NCBI RefSeq assembly: GCF_008085905.1
Contig: NZ_VSFF01000008.1
Span: forward strand, 248,001 to 312,000
DNA from: Actinomadura syzygii
GTDB lineage: Bacteria > Actinomycetota > Actinomycetes > Streptosporangiales > Streptosporangiaceae
Length of the DNA: 64,000 nucleotides
Direction of reading: 5' to 3'
Of this stretch, positions 1-9,288 are shown piece by piece. The notes below the pieces were generated by a model. The model saw nothing but the letters and a program-made list of their open reading frames with translations. It did not search any database and was not told where the DNA came from. Each line of letters starts with the position of its first letter. Positions within the stretch are counted from its first letter, which is position 1. Both the position numbers and the translations under genes were made by a program.

Positions 1-387
1 TCCGCGGCGGAATGCGGCACGGGATCGGCCTTAGCCCTGGGCGGGCGGCAGATCGTCCACCTGCCCGGGGAGCACGAGGCGGAACTGCGGCTCGGCGCGC
101 CGACGGTGCGGCGGCTGCTTCCGGCGCTCCACGAGTCCGGCCAGCTCATCCCCATATCGGCGGACGAGCCCGCCGTGCCGACCACGTCCGAGGAGGACGG
201 GGAGGAGTGGGTGCGGATCCGGATGGACGGCCACGCCGACGTCTCGCTGATCCTGTCGCTGGCCAGCCTCGCGATCGCCGCGGGCACCCGGACGATCGCC
301 GGACCCGAGCGCCTAGAGCCGCCCTGCCCGCGCGCCCGGCGGGTCGCCCTGCTCGGCATCTCCCGGCAGCCGCGCACACGGCCGTGA
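1..387 (+). CDS. Luciferase-like domain (DUF5519-type) protein, 3' part
   Basis: The reading frame is open from the first base to a TGA at 385-387, giving 128 visible residues; the start lies before the window. The order IVHLPGEHEAELRL, then an acidic insert, then EEWVRIRMDGHADVSLILSL matches the layout of the small actinobacterial domain named 'luciferase' (DUF5519), in which a histidine-rich strand is followed by a WVRVRLD strand and a helical end. The biochemical role of that family is not known; the name comes from remote similarity, not from light emission. The end, rich in R and P, looks unstructured. It converges with the gene at 401. Family assignment is by pattern memory only. Confidence 0.6.
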   Translation, partial: SAAECGTGSALALGGRQIVHLPGEHEAELRLGAPTVRRLLPALHESGQLIPISADEPAVPTTSEEDGEEWVRIRMDGHADVSLILSLASLAIAAGTRTIAGPERLEPPCPRARRVALLGISRQPRTRP

Positions 388-400
388 GTTCCCTCGGACC

Positions 401-1354
401 TCACGGGACCGGCGACACCGAACTCGCGTTGTCGAGCAGCAGCCGAGGCCGCCCGCCGCCGGACGCCGGGAGCGCCCACGTCTGGTTCTTGCCGTCGCTG
501 AGCTGGAGCGTGTAGCCGAGGGTGCGGTCGTCCAGCCAGACGGGCTGGTCGTCGACGCTGCGCGTCTCGGCGAGCGGTGCCGTCCGCAGCGTGGCGAGGT
601 CGAGCGTCGACAGCCGCCAGCCCTTCTTCGGGTCGCCGCCGATGGCCGACTTGTAGGCCAGGCGCGTGCCGTCCGGCGAAAGGGAGGGGCACTCGACGTT
701 GGGCGCGAGCGTCCGGACCGTCCGGGCCGCGAAGTCGCCCTGCACGAGATACCGCTTACCGCCCGTGGACAACGTTGCGTAGAACCGGTTGTCGTCTGAG
801 GCGAACGTGATGCCCCAGAAGTTGGCGTCCCGGTTCCGGTACGGGGCGCCGTCCTTGGTGATCGCGAAGTCCTCCAGGGACTTGACGAGCCGCCCGGTCC
901 GCGTGTCGAGGACGCCCGCCCGCGTGGAGAAACCCGTGGTCGCGTAGCTGTGGCCGTCGATGAAGAGCGTCCAGGCGACCATCCGCCCGGACGCCGACAC
1001 CCGCAGCCGGTTCGGGAACCCGGTGAGCGGGACGCGCCGCCGCTCGCGCAGCCCGGCGTCCATCACGACCAGTGCGCCCGCGCTCAGCGCCCCGACCGGG
1101 CGCAGGCAGGCGACCGTCCCGGCGGCGGCGTAGGCCCGGTCGCACTCCACCGGCGTCACCCGCCGCGATCCCGGCGGGGACGTGTAGGACAGCCGCCCGT
1201 TGGTGAGGAGCTGGAGGCGGCGGCCGTCGCCCGTCCCGCCCGAGGTCCGGGCGGGCGCGGGCTCCGCGCCGTGGAACACCGTGTACGCGACGGCCACCGC
1301 CACGAGCAGCACGGACGAGACGGTCAGGACGGCGACGCGGGAGCGAGCGTTCAC
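401..1354 (-). CDS. Membrane-anchored or secreted TolB/WD40-like beta-propeller protein
   Basis: The protein has 317 residues. A single hydrophobic segment near residues 5-25 (VAVLTVSSVLLVAVAVAYTV) acts as signal anchor. It is followed by a Pro/Ala/Gly linker and repeated propeller-type strands such as RLRVSASGRMVAWTL, CPSLSPDGTRLAYKS and QPVWLDDRTLGYTL, the TolB/WD40-like pattern. The GTG at 1354 is preferred over a longer Arg-rich extension because it overlaps the TGA of the upstream MFS gene by 4 nt (GTGA, 1351-1354), which implies translational coupling. The propeller probably binds a partner or ligand outside the membrane; none can be named. It shares a transcript with the transporter at 1351-2577, so a joint envelope role is inferred. 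Confidence 0.7.
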   Translation of the reverse strand: MNARSRVAVLTVSSVLLVAVAVAYTVFHGAEPAPARTSGGTGDGRRLQLLTNGRLSYTSPPGSRRVTPVECDRAYAAAGTVACLRPVGALSAGALVVMDAGLRERRRVPLTGFPNRLRVSASGRMVAWTLFIDGHSYATTGFSTRAGVLDTRTGRLVKSLEDFAITKDGAPYRNRDANFWGITFASDDNRFYATLSTGGKRYLVQGDFAARTVRTLAPNVECPSLSPDGTRLAYKSAIGGDPKKGWRLSTLDLATLRTAPLAETRSVDDQPVWLDDRTLGYTLQLSDGKNQTWALPASGGGRPRLLLDNASSVSPVP

Positions 1355-2577
1355 GAGACGGCCCTTTCTGGCGAGCGGAGGAGGACACCGGTCCCGGCGA
1401 GGGCGGCGGCGCTGACGGCGGCGGCGCCGAGCAGCGCCGGACGGGTGCCCCACGCCTGCCACGCCACCCCGAACAGCACCGACGAGAGCAGGTAGGCGAG
1501 CGCCTGCCCGCTCTGCACGAGCGCGATGCCGGTCGTCCGGAGCGCGGCGGGGAGCAGCGGCCCGGCGAGCGCCATCAGCCCGCCGTCGGTCGCGGCGTAG
1601 AACGTCCCGTGCAGGACGACGGCCGCGCCGACCAGCCAGAGCCCGCCGCCCGGGGCGAGCCCGAGCAGCAGGTAGGTCGCGGTGAGCGTGAGGTAGCCGC
1701 CGAGCACGACGGGCAGCCGTCCGGCCCGGTCGGCGAGCAGGCCGAGGGGCGTGGCGAGCAGCAGGTAGACGCCGCTCGTCGCGACCGCGAGCAGCGGGAA
1801 CCAGCCGAGCGCGAGGTCCGCGCGCTGGGCGACGAGCAGGTAGGTGAAGCCGTCCCCGATCGTCGCGAGCCCGAGCAGCACCGACGCGGGGACGAGCCGC
1901 CGCGCGGCGGGCCCGCGCAGCAGCTCCCGCCAGCGCAGCGCCTCGCGCGGCGGCTTCGGCCCCGGCGTGTCCCGGACGAACAGCACGAGCACCAGCACGC
2001 CGAGGAGCGCGACGCAGAAGCTCGTCATGATGACCGAGTCGTAGGAGCCGGGCGCGGCGGCGAGGACGGCGAGCGCGACGAGCGGACCGGCGAACGCCCC
2101 GGCGGCGTCCATCGTCCGGTGCACGCCGAACGCCCGGCCGAGCCGGTCGGGCGGCGTGGACAGCGTGATGAGCGCGTCCCGGGGGGCGGTGCGCAGGCCC
2201 TTGCCCGCGCGGTCCGCGGTGATGGCGAGGCCGATCCCGATGCCGGAGCCCGCCGCCGCGAGCAGCCCGAGCTTCGCCGCGGCGGACGCGCCGTAGCCGA
2301 GCAGCGCCACCGGCTTGCGCCGGTCGACGCGGTCGGCCGCGTACCCGCCGACCAGCCGGAGCAGGACGGTCGCCCCGCTGTAGAGCCCGTCGATCGCCCC
2401 GTAGGCGGCCGGGCTGAACTGGAGTCCGACCACCAGGTACAGCGGCAGGATCGCGGTGACCATCTCGGCGGAGACGTCCGTGACGAGGCTGACGGCGCCG
2501 AGGGCGACGACGTTGGCGGCGACGGGCCCCGCGCGGCGGTGGCCCCTCGCCGGGCGGGTGAGGGTGGAAAGGTACAC
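1351..2577 (-). CDS. MFS transporter, 12 TM
   Basis: This 408-residue protein has about twelve hydrophobic segments. The N-terminal ALGAVSLVTDVSAEMV and the internal ADRAGKGLRTAPRDALI stretch recall a subgroup of MFS transporters in which a GxR-P-RDAL loop sits between helices 4 and 5. GGYAADRVDRRKPV is the usual charged loop between helices 2 and 3. The GTG start at 2577 has a GAGGAG ribosome site 5 nt upstream. The gene is first of a two-gene unit with the propeller protein, linked by a GTGA overlap. Substrate and direction are unknown. No regulator is adjacent. Confidence 0.8.
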   Translation of the reverse strand: MYLSTLTRPARGHRRAGPVAANVVALGAVSLVTDVSAEMVTAILPLYLVVGLQFSPAAYGAIDGLYSGATVLLRLVGGYAADRVDRRKPVALLGYGASAAAKLGLLAAAGSGIGIGLAITADRAGKGLRTAPRDALITLSTPPDRLGRAFGVHRTMDAAGAFAGPLVALAVLAAAPGSYDSVIMTSFCVALLGVLVLVLFVRDTPGPKPPREALRWRELLRGPAARRLVPASVLLGLATIGDGFTYLLVAQRADLALGWFPLLAVATSGVYLLLATPLGLLADRAGRLPVVLGGYLTLTATYLLLGLAPGGGLWLVGAAVVLHGTFYAATDGGLMALAGPLLPAALRTTGIALVQSGQALAYLLSSVLFGVAWQAWGTRPALLGAAAVSAAALAGTGVLLRSPERAVS

Positions 2578-2592
2578 GCCGGCTCCTCAGGA

Positions 2593-2621
2593 GGGCCCGG
2601 CGCGGGTCGCGCGCCGGGCCC
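2593..2621 (-). terminator. Hairpin terminator after the metallophosphatase gene
   Basis: A perfect 12-bp inverted repeat (2593-2604 with 2610-2621) has a 5-nt loop and no T-run, as is common in actinomycetes. It lies between the stop of the phosphatase gene (2628) and the start of the MFS gene (2577), so it probably isolates the two same-strand units. Confidence 0.65.
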
Positions 2622-2627
2622 GGGACG

Positions 2628-3533
2628 TCAGTGACAGTTGGTGGTGCCGCTGTCGGCGTAGGTCTTTCCGGCCTGCGGGACGAACTGCCAGTCGTAGCTG
2701 TTCGCGTGCAGCGTCAGCTTCAGGACGCCGTACGTGTCGCTGTTCCGCGCCTGGCTGTTCGGCTGGATGGTGCCGAACGAGTAGTGGCTCGCCCCGCCCA
2801 TCCCGGCGACGAACTCGCGGATGCCGCGCGCGGCGTCGGCCGCGCCGCTCGGGTTCATCGGCGCGAACCGCTCGTACTGGTGGTTGTGCCCGGTGACGAT
2901 GACGTCGGCGTTGTTGTCGTAGAGCGCCTGCACCAGCGGGCCCACCGTGGTGGTCGGCGCGTGGTTCGCGCCGGACGTCCACCGGGGGTGGTGCCAGTAG
3001 GCGATGGTGCACGGCTTCGGGTTGGCGGCGAGGTCGGCCCGCAGCCACTGCTCCTGCGCGCCGCCCGCCGCGCAGCCGCCGCTGATCGACCCGCAGTTGG
3101 AGTTGAGCGCGACGACGTGCCAGTTGGCGCCGATGTCGTAGGAGTAGTAGCCCTTGGTCGGGTCGCCCGCCGCCGCGCCGAAGTACCCGTAGTAGCCCGT
3201 GGCGCCGGAGGTGTTGTAGTCGTGGTTGCCGGGCGACGGCCGGGTGCGGGCCTTGTGCCGTCCCCACGTCGGGTTGTAGTAGGTGTTGAACTCGCTGGTC
3301 GTGCCGCTGTCGTAGACGTTGTCGCCGGCGGTGAAGACCGTGCCGGGGATGTTGTCGAGCAGCGCCGCGGTCGCGGTGTCGCCGCTGCCGGAGTTGCTGA
3401 TGTCGCCGGCGCCGACGAGGACCGGGTCGGCCGCCGCCGAGGCCGCGCCGCCCGGCAGCGTGACCGCCGCGATCGCGGCCGCGCCGAGGACGCCCGTGAG
3501 GACGGTCGCGAGCACGCTTCTGCTTGGGGCCAT
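2628..3533 (-). CDS. Secreted calcineurin-like metallophosphoesterase
   Basis: The protein has 301 residues. An N-terminal signal peptide (SVLATVLTGVLGAAAIAAV, then ASAAADP) implies export. The five metallophosphoesterase motifs are present in order: GAGDIS, AGDNVYD, SPGNHDY, YWHHPRW and TGHNHQYER, so the two-metal centre looks intact. The family includes purple-acid-phosphatase-like and alkaline phosphatase-like enzymes that hydrolyse phosphomonoesters outside the cell. The ATG at 3533 is chosen because AAGGAG (3539-3544) lies 5 nt upstream and the signal peptide then starts properly; a longer open frame to 3620 would bury it. It is a single-gene unit closed by the hairpin at 2593-2621. Phosphate control is plausible, but no Pho box was recognised. 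Confidence 0.85.
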   Translation of the reverse strand: MAPSRSVLATVLTGVLGAAAIAAVTLPGGAASAAADPVLVGAGDISNSGSGDTATAALLDNIPGTVFTAGDNVYDSGTTSEFNTYYNPTWGRHKARTRPSPGNHDYNTSGATGYYGYFGAAAGDPTKGYYSYDIGANWHVVALNSNCGSISGGCAAGGAQEQWLRADLAANPKPCTIAYWHHPRWTSGANHAPTTTVGPLVQALYDNNADVIVTGHNHQYERFAPMNPSGAADAARGIREFVAGMGGASHYSFGTIQPNSQARNSDTYGVLKLTLHANSYDWQFVPQAGKTYADSGTTNCH

Positions 3534-3840
3534 GTCCACTCCTTTGCGGGGGAATTGGGCACTCCGGACGGTAATTTCGCAGTTACACGTCCCGGCGAGG
3601 ACCCGGCGAGCGCACGCCATCCAGTGGATGAATGACGCCGGAGAACAAAGATCCGTAAAAAACGGGAGTCAGGAATTGGGGGCGCCTCGGCGCCGGGATA
3701 ACCCCGAACCGGAAATTGAAAAGCACAGTTATCGCGACGATTCCGGGGTTGCGAAGAGAACCATTTCCGTGGCGGCGCGTTCCCGAATGCGCCAGGATGA
3801 GGGGTCCGGACCAGGCCCCTCACCCGTCGTCGGAGGTCCG
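3534..3840. other. Divergent intergenic region, 307 bp
   Basis: This region separates the leftward metallophosphatase gene from the rightward NB-ARC gene and is less GC-rich than its surroundings, with short A-runs near 3655-3665 and 3710-3725. It must hold both promoters, but no convincing -35/-10 pair or inverted repeat stands out. Open frames crossing it are extensions of the NB-ARC frame without a ribosome site. Confidence 0.5.
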
Positions 3841-6800
3841 TTGCGTGGCAGAGACCGCTGGCTGGTCGCGTTCCTCGGGATCGCGGTCGCGGTCGTCGCG
3901 CTGCTGGCCGGAATACCGGTCAACAAGCTGAGCGATCTCGTCCTCGCGGGACGGGACCGGGACCTCCGGTTCTGGCTCGTCGTCACCGGCGGCTGCGTGC
4001 TGGCGCTGATCGCGCTCGGCGTGGCCGTCGAGTTCGTGAGCGGCCGGGGCGAGCGGCGCGGTTCGGCGCCGTTCGACGTCCCCGCGCAGGACGCCGGATG
4101 GGTGCCCCGCCGCGAGCTGTCCTCCGCCGTGTCCGAGCTGCTGCGCGGGCGGCGCGGCCGGACCGTCGCGTTCACCACGGCCCTGCACGGCGCGGGCGGC
4201 TTCGGCAAGACCATGCTCGCCCGCGAGGTGGCGCGCCACCCCGACGTGCGGCGCCGCTACCGGGGCGGCGTCGTGTGGACGACGGTCGGCCGCGACCGGC
4301 GCGGCGCCGACCTCGCCGAGCTGATCGGCACGCTCACCGCGCGGCTCGGCGGCACGCCGGCGCCGACCAGCGACCCCGAGCAGGCCGGGCTCCAGCTCGG
4401 CCAGGTCCTCGCCGGACGCCGCCCGACCCTCCTCGTGATCGACGACGTGTGGGACGAGGCCCAGCTCACCCCCTTCCTCGGCGGGACGGGCGACTGCACC
4501 CGCCTGGTCACCACCCGCAACGCGAAGGCCCTGCCCCGCGAGACGGCGCGGATCCGCGTCGACCAGATGGACCGGGACGCCGCCGACCGCCTCCTCACCC
4601 AGGGGCTGCCGCCGCTCGACCCGTCCAGCCACCGCGATCTGCTGCTCCTCACGGGCCGGTGGCCGCTGCTGCTCTCCCTGGTCAACGGCGTGCTGCGGGA
4701 CCGGATCGAGACCGGTCTCCCGGCCGCGCGGGTCGCCCGGGACGTCGCCGCCCGGCTGCGCGCCGCCGGGCCCGCCGCGCTGGACCTCGACGACCGGGGC
4801 AGCAGGCAGCGCGCCGTCCGCGCGACCGTCGAGTACAGCCTGGAGACGCTCGGCGAAGGGTTCCGCGACCGCTACCTCGAACTGGGCGTCTTCGCCGAGG
4901 ACGCCCTCGTCCCACTCGACGCCGTGACCGCGCTGTGGGGCGCGACCGGCGGGCTCGCGCCGGACGAGTGCGACGCGCTGGCCGCCCGGCTCGCGGAGCA
5001 CTCGCTCGTCCGCAGGCACGGCGGCGAGCTGGAGATGCACGACGTCCTGCGCGACTACGCGAGGTCGCGGCTCGCCGACCACCGCGCCGTGCACCGGGCG
5101 CTCGTCGAGAGCTTACGCACGGGGGACTGGTGGGATCTCGCCCCCGGCTACCTGTTCCGGTACCTCGTCCACCACCTGTCCGAGGCGGAACTGACCGACG
5201 AGGTGGACGAGCTGGTCACCGACGTCCGCTGGCTGGACGCCAAGGTCCGGACGCTGGGGCCCGCCGCCGCGATCAGCGACCTGCGGTACGGGACGACGCC
5301 GGAGGCGGAGTTCGTCCGCGCCGCGCTGGCGCAGAGCGCCCACCTGCTGGAGCCCGCCGTCCCCTCGGCGGTGCTGACCAGCACGCTGCTCAGCCGCCTG
5401 AAGATGCTGGTGCCCGAGCTGTCCGAGCGCGTCGACGCCTACGCGGCGGCGCGCGGCGGAGCGCTGCTGGAGGCGCGCTGGCCGTTGCCCGACGCGCCCG
5501 ACCCGAAGCTCGTCCGCCGGTTCACCTGGCACGACGGAAACGTCACCGGCCTGGAGTTCGCGCCGGACGGGAGCTGGCTCGCGTCCGTCGACGAACGCGG
5601 CGGCGTCCGGCTGTGGACGCCCGGCGGCACCGACCTCGGCAGCGCGCAGCTCGACCTGCCCGACCCGCGCCCCGCCGCCGTGCGGATCGGCCCGGACGGC
5701 ACCTGGCTCGTCGTCGCCACCGACCGCGGCGACGCGCACCTCTTCGGCCGCGACGGCGAGCACTTCGCCGACCTCGGCGCCGCCCACCCCGGCGGGCTCG
5801 CCGGGTGGTCGGCGGCGGGCGACGGCTCATGGCTCGCCACGCTCGGCCGGACCGGCACCGTCCGCTGCTGGACGGCGCGCGGCGTCCGGCTCGACCGCCT
5901 CCCCGGCTGCCCGCGCACCGGGACGATGGGCCTCGCCGTCTCCCCGGACGGCGGCTGGCTCGCGTCCGTCGACGCCGCCGGGAACATCCGCCGCTGGGAC
6001 CGGGACGGCACCGGCTGGCGGGCGACGACGCTGCGCAAGGGCGGCGGCCGGGGCGCCAACTCGGGCATGGTCGCCTACCGCGCGCTGAGCACCGGACGGT
6101 CGACCTACCGCCGCCACCTGGAGGCGGCGAACCCGTCAGGGCCGAGCCGTGCCGCGGTGGTGGCCCGCGGCCTCGCCGCCGGGCTGCGCGACAAGCTCGA
6201 CCTGCTCGGCGGCATCGGCCCGCTCGGCTGCTTCGCGGCCCTCACCGGGTTCCGCGCCACGAGCAGTCTCACCCGGCACTTCGACAGCGGTTGGCGGATC
6301 GGCCGCCAGTCCGAGGACGGACAGCGCGGATCGCCACTGGACCGGCCGTCCACCCTCGCGATCGCGCCCGACGGGACGTGGCTGGCGGCCGTCACCAACG
6401 ACGGCGACCTCCGGCTCCTCGATCCCGACGGCACGCCCCGCGAGTCCCCGGACTTCTACGTCCGGCCCGGCACCCGCGTGTGGATCTCCCCGGACGGCGA
6501 GTACCTCGTCATCTGCGCGCCCACGACCCTGACGCTCTGGCCGAAGAGCGCCCCGGCGCGCGGGTCGCCGACCCTCGACACCGTCCGCCCCATCACGCCG
6601 TGGGCGGCGCCCCGACCGGTGCCGGGGGAGCCCGGCCTGTTCCTGGCGGAGACCACGCGAGGGCCGCGCGTCTTCACCGGACAGGGCGAGGAGAAGAATC
6701 TGGACCACCGGATCATCGGCCTCGGCTACGCCCGCCTCGGCGCGCTCACCGCGCTCGGACCCGACCCCGAGACGGCCGCCGTGGCGATCGGCGACACCAT

Positions 6801-7920
6801 CCACCTGTACAGCAAGGCCGTCAGGCGGTTGGTGCCGAAGCAGTGGACCGGCGACGTCAGGCGGGCCGAGCTGTTCCCGTCCGGCGAGTGGCTGGTCGAG
6901 CAGGCGCTCCGGCGCCACTCGGGCCGTCGCCCGCGCGGGCCGCACGGCCCGCGCTGGGAACTGACCGTCCGTGCCGCGGACGGACAATTCCGCGTCCTCC
7001 TCACGTGCGGGCCCTTCCTGGACGCGAACGACGAGTTCTTCGTCTTCTCCGAAGGTCGCCGGATTCTCACCGTCCATGGCGACCTGCTCCAGTTGTGGAG
7101 CACCGAGAGCGGCGGGCGGGTCGCGCTGCTGCCGGGGGAGAGGCGCCCGGCGGCCGATCCGTCGTCCCCCGGATTCGTGACCGTCTCCACGCGCGGCCGG
7201 TGGGGCGCCGCGCTGTGGACCGACGACGGCGACGAGACGCTGCTGCTGGGGCGGCTCGGCGACTTCGTCCGCGTGGGACGGCACCGCGACCGCGTCCTGA
7301 CGCTCTCCCCGGGCGGCGAGCTGTCCCTGCTGGCGGACGACGGAGCCCACCTCGCGACCCGTTCCGACGTGCACGGCCACGCCTTCTTCCCCGAGGGCGG
7401 GCTGCTCACCTGGGGGCCGTCCGGGCTGGCGATCGACGACGCGGACGGCGTCTCCCGCGACCTCGGCGTTCCATGCGCCGTACCGCCGGTCGTCGCGTCC
7501 ACCTGGTTCGCGCTCCACGGCGGCGGCGCCGTCGAACTCTGGCACCGCGACGGGACGCGCCGGGCCCGCGTCCCCGGCCGCGACCCCGCGATCTCCCCCG
7601 CCGGGACGTGGTTCACGACGACCGGCGACGACCGGTCGACGCTCACGATCCGGGGCACGGAGGGGTCCGTCCTGCGCGAGATCGGCGGCCCGCCGGGCTG
7701 GCTGGCGGGGCCGCCGGTGATCGCCCCGTCCGGCGCGCTCCTCCTCGCCGTTTCGGACGACGGCGTGCTCCGCGTCGCCGACACCGCGACCGGCGAGATC
7801 ATCACCGGTATCCGCGCCGAGGCGGTGTCCTACGCCTCGCTCACCTGGTTCCCGGACTCCACCGGCTTCATGGCCACCGGCCTAGACCGCCTCTACTCCT
7901 TCACCCTCCGCAGGAATTGA
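3841..7920 (+). CDS. Membrane-anchored NB-ARC (STAND) NTPase with WD40-like C-terminal repeats
   Basis: About 1359 residues. Two hydrophobic segments come first (about residues 7-25 and 43-63). An NB-ARC module follows: P-loop HGAGGFGKTML near 117, kinase-2 LLVIDDVWD near 197, RLVTTRN, RWPLLLSLVNG (the GLPL equivalent) and MHDVLRDYA near 399 (the MHD sensor). From about residue 560 to the end there are many propeller strands of the FAPDGSWLASVDERGGVRLW type. A roughly 95-residue non-repeat insert (6040-6330) breaks the repeats. STAND proteins hold ADP at rest and oligomerise when the sensor part binds a trigger; bacterial members act in signalling, cell death or phage defence. No enzymatic effector domain is seen, so the N-terminal membrane segments may be the output. 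The TTG at 3841 is chosen because GGAGG lies 4 nt upstream; ATG 3787 is the alternative. Confidence 0.8.
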   Translation: MRGRDRWLVAFLGIAVAVVALLAGIPVNKLSDLVLAGRDRDLRFWLVVTGGCVLALIALGVAVEFVSGRGERRGSAPFDVPAQDAGWVPRRELSSAVSELLRGRRGRTVAFTTALHGAGGFGKTMLAREVARHPDVRRRYRGGVVWTTVGRDRRGADLAELIGTLTARLGGTPAPTSDPEQAGLQLGQVLAGRRPTLLVIDDVWDEAQLTPFLGGTGDCTRLVTTRNAKALPRETARIRVDQMDRDAADRLLTQGLPPLDPSSHRDLLLLTGRWPLLLSLVNGVLRDRIETGLPAARVARDVAARLRAAGPAALDLDDRGSRQRAVRATVEYSLETLGEGFRDRYLELGVFAEDALVPLDAVTALWGATGGLAPDECDALAARLAEHSLVRRHGGELEMHDVLRDYARSRLADHRAVHRALVESLRTGDWWDLAPGYLFRYLVHHLSEAELTDEVDELVTDVRWLDAKVRTLGPAAAISDLRYGTTPEAEFVRAALAQSAHLLEPAVPSAVLTSTLLSRLKMLVPELSERVDAYAAARGGALLEARWPLPDAPDPKLVRRFTWHDGNVTGLEFAPDGSWLASVDERGGVRLWTPGGTDLGSAQLDLPDPRPAAVRIGPDGTWLVVATDRGDAHLFGRDGEHFADLGAAHPGGLAGWSAAGDGSWLATLGRTGTVRCWTARGVRLDRLPGCPRTGTMGLAVSPDGGWLASVDAAGNIRRWDRDGTGWRATTLRKGGGRGANSGMVAYRALSTGRSTYRRHLEAANPSGPSRAAVVARGLAAGLRDKLDLLGGIGPLGCFAALTGFRATSSLTRHFDSGWRIGRQSEDGQRGSPLDRPSTLAIAPDGTWLAAVTNDGDLRLLDPDGTPRESPDFYVRPGTRVWISPDGEYLVICAPTTLTLWPKSAPARGSPTLDTVRPITPWAAPRPVPGEPGLFLAETTRGPRVFTGQGEEKNLDHRIIGLGYARLGALTALGPDPETAAVAIGDTIHLYSKAVRRLVPKQWTGDVRRAELFPSGEWLVEQALRRHSGRRPRGPHGPRWELTVRAADGQFRVLLTCGPFLDANDEFFVFSEGRRILTVHGDLLQLWSTESGGRVALLPGERRPAADPSSPGFVTVSTRGRWGAALWTDDGDETLLLGRLGDFVRVGRHRDRVLTLSPGGELSLLADDGAHLATRSDVHGHAFFPEGGLLTWGPSGLAIDDADGVSRDLGVPCAVPPVVASTWFALHGGGAVELWHRDGTRRARVPGRDPAISPAGTWFTTTGDDRSTLTIRGTEGSVLREIGGPPGWLAGPPVIAPSGALLLAVSDDGVLRVADTATGEIITGIRAEAVSYASLTWFPDSTGFMATGLDRLYSFTLRRN

Positions 7921-8054
7921 CGTCCCCCGGCCGCCGGGAAGCCATGCCTATGTGGTCAGGACGAACGGACTTGTGTCCCGGCGGCAGGTGGCCGGCCTCC
8001 GCGCTGGAGGAATGGTCTTCGCAGGGGTCGGCCTGAGAGCCGAAAGGGTCCGCC

Positions 8055-8627
8055 ATGCTGCACGGCATCGACGTGGCTTCCTACGAGCCCACCTTCAAGA
8101 CCGAAGGGGTGGACTTCGTGATCGTGAAAGCGACCGAAGGACGCACCTACACCAATCCCTACCGGGCCAAGCAGGCCAGGCGGGCCCGCGACGCCGGATG
8201 CGCGGTGGGGTTCTACCATTTCCTGCGCGGACGCCGGGGAATCCGACTGGCCAGGATCAAGGCCCAGGCCAAGTACTTCGTCGAGCACTGCGGCGCCGAG
8301 GACGGCGACATCCTCGCCCTCGACTGGGAGTCCGACCCGAAGGGCCGCCTCCCCACCGCCGCGCAGAAGGACAAGTTCCTGCACGAGGTGAAGAAGCTCC
8401 GTCCCGGCCACCGGCTGGTCCTCTACTGCAACCGCGACCTGTGGACGAGGAAGAGCACCACCGACTACAGGGCCGACGGGCTCTGGATCGCCGACTACCG
8501 CAAGGCCGGCGAGCCGAAGATCCAGGACGAGTGGCTCTTCCACCAGTACACCTCGGAGCCCATCGACAAGAACGTCGCCGATTTCAAGAGCCGCGACGAC
8601 CTCAAGGATTGGGCGTCCGCCGGCTGA
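8055..8627 (+). CDS. GH25 (Chalaropsis-type) lysozyme-like protein
   Basis: The protein has 190 residues. It starts MLHGIDVASYEP, followed by VDFVIVKATEGRTYTNP and VGFYHFLR, and has the catalytic region GDILALDWES, where the Asp-x-Glu pair of the glycoside hydrolase 25 family is present. RLVLYCNRDLW and LWIADYR match later strands of the barrel. GH25 enzymes cleave the beta-1,4 bond of peptidoglycan. No signal peptide, membrane segment or cell-wall-binding domain is visible, so export is uncertain and the protein may work inside the cell or leave by another route. The 3' end overlaps the convergent AlkD-like gene by 26 nt. Upstream sequence 7921-8054 holds no other gene. Confidence 0.85.
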   Translation: MLHGIDVASYEPTFKTEGVDFVIVKATEGRTYTNPYRAKQARRARDAGCAVGFYHFLRGRRGIRLARIKAQAKYFVEHCGAEDGDILALDWESDPKGRLPTAAQKDKFLHEVKKLRPGHRLVLYCNRDLWTRKSTTDYRADGLWIADYRKAGEPKIQDEWLFHQYTSEPIDKNVADFKSRDDLKDWASAG

Positions 8628-9288
8628 CCATCTCGTTGATCCAGACGGGCGCGAACGGCGACGTGCAGTTCGGCGGAGTCGGGTAGTCCTTGAGCACCTC
8701 AAGGCGCTCCCCGATGCCGATCGCGCGGGCGCGGTGCTCGGCGTGCTCGATGCCGATATGGCCCAGGCACTCGTTCATGGCCCACTGCAGGCGGTCCGGC
8801 GCGTCCTTCATCCGCGCCTCGATGATGTCGAGCAGGCCGTCGAGATCGAGGCCGTCGGGCTTCTTCCGGACGCGTTCGCTGGTCAACGCCCAACCGGCGC
8901 TCGCGACCACCGGATCCGGGTCGGCGAACCACGCCAGGCGCAATTCCTCCGAATGGGGGCTCTTCTTCACCACGTAATTCACGAGCCAGTCGTGGACCTT
9001 GGGCGTGCGCGCCTGGCGCAGCATCGCGTCCAACTCGTCGCGCCCGAACGCCTTCGGACGGCAGATCAGCATGGCCAGCAGCCTCGCCGCGCTGTCGCCG
9101 GTCTCCCAGAGGCCCAGCGCGAGTTCCTGCTGCGTCTTCAACCGCTTCGCGAGCGCCCGCAGCTTGCCGAGGTTCACACCGTGGTCGTCGCCGTGCCTCT
9201 CGTTCACCGCCCGCGTCTTCGGATCGTCCAGCCCGGCCAACTCGGCCATCACCTCGGCCATCACCTCGGCCACCGCCGTGTCGCCCAC
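8602..9288 (-). CDS. AlkD-like DNA alkylation repair protein (HEAT-like repeats)
   Basis: The protein has 228 residues of almost entirely helical repeats: GVNLGKLRALAKRLKTQQELALGLWETGDSAARLLAMLI, then PKVHDWLVNYVV, SEELRLAWFADPDPVVASAGWAL and MNECLGHIGI. This layout is typical of the DNA alkylation repair / HEAT-like family, whose AlkD members remove alkylated purines without base flipping. The catalytic acid of AlkD was not located with certainty, so glycosylase activity is not assured. The GTG at 9288 has AGGGAGG 5 nt upstream; an in-frame ATG at 9324 lacks such a site. A tandem AEVMAEVMAEL repeat opens the protein. It is monocistronic and convergent with the lysozyme gene. Confidence 0.7.
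   Translation of the reverse strand: MGDTAVAEVMAEVMAELAGLDDPKTRAVNERHGDDHGVNLGKLRALAKRLKTQQELALGLWETGDSAARLLAMLICRPKAFGRDELDAMLRQARTPKVHDWLVNYVVKKSPHSEELRLAWFADPDPVVASAGWALTSERVRKKPDGLDLDGLLDIIEARMKDAPDRLQWAMNECLGHIGIEHAEHRARAIGIGERLEVLKDYPTPPNCTSPFAPVWINEMVSRRTPNP

Noticed and set aside
4098..8036. Very long open frame in another phase across the NB-ARC gene (about 1300 codons)
   Set aside because: Its translation is dominated by Arg, Pro and Ala, as expected for an off-frame reading of high-GC coding DNA, and it lacks domains; the NB-ARC/WD40 frame carries all motifs.
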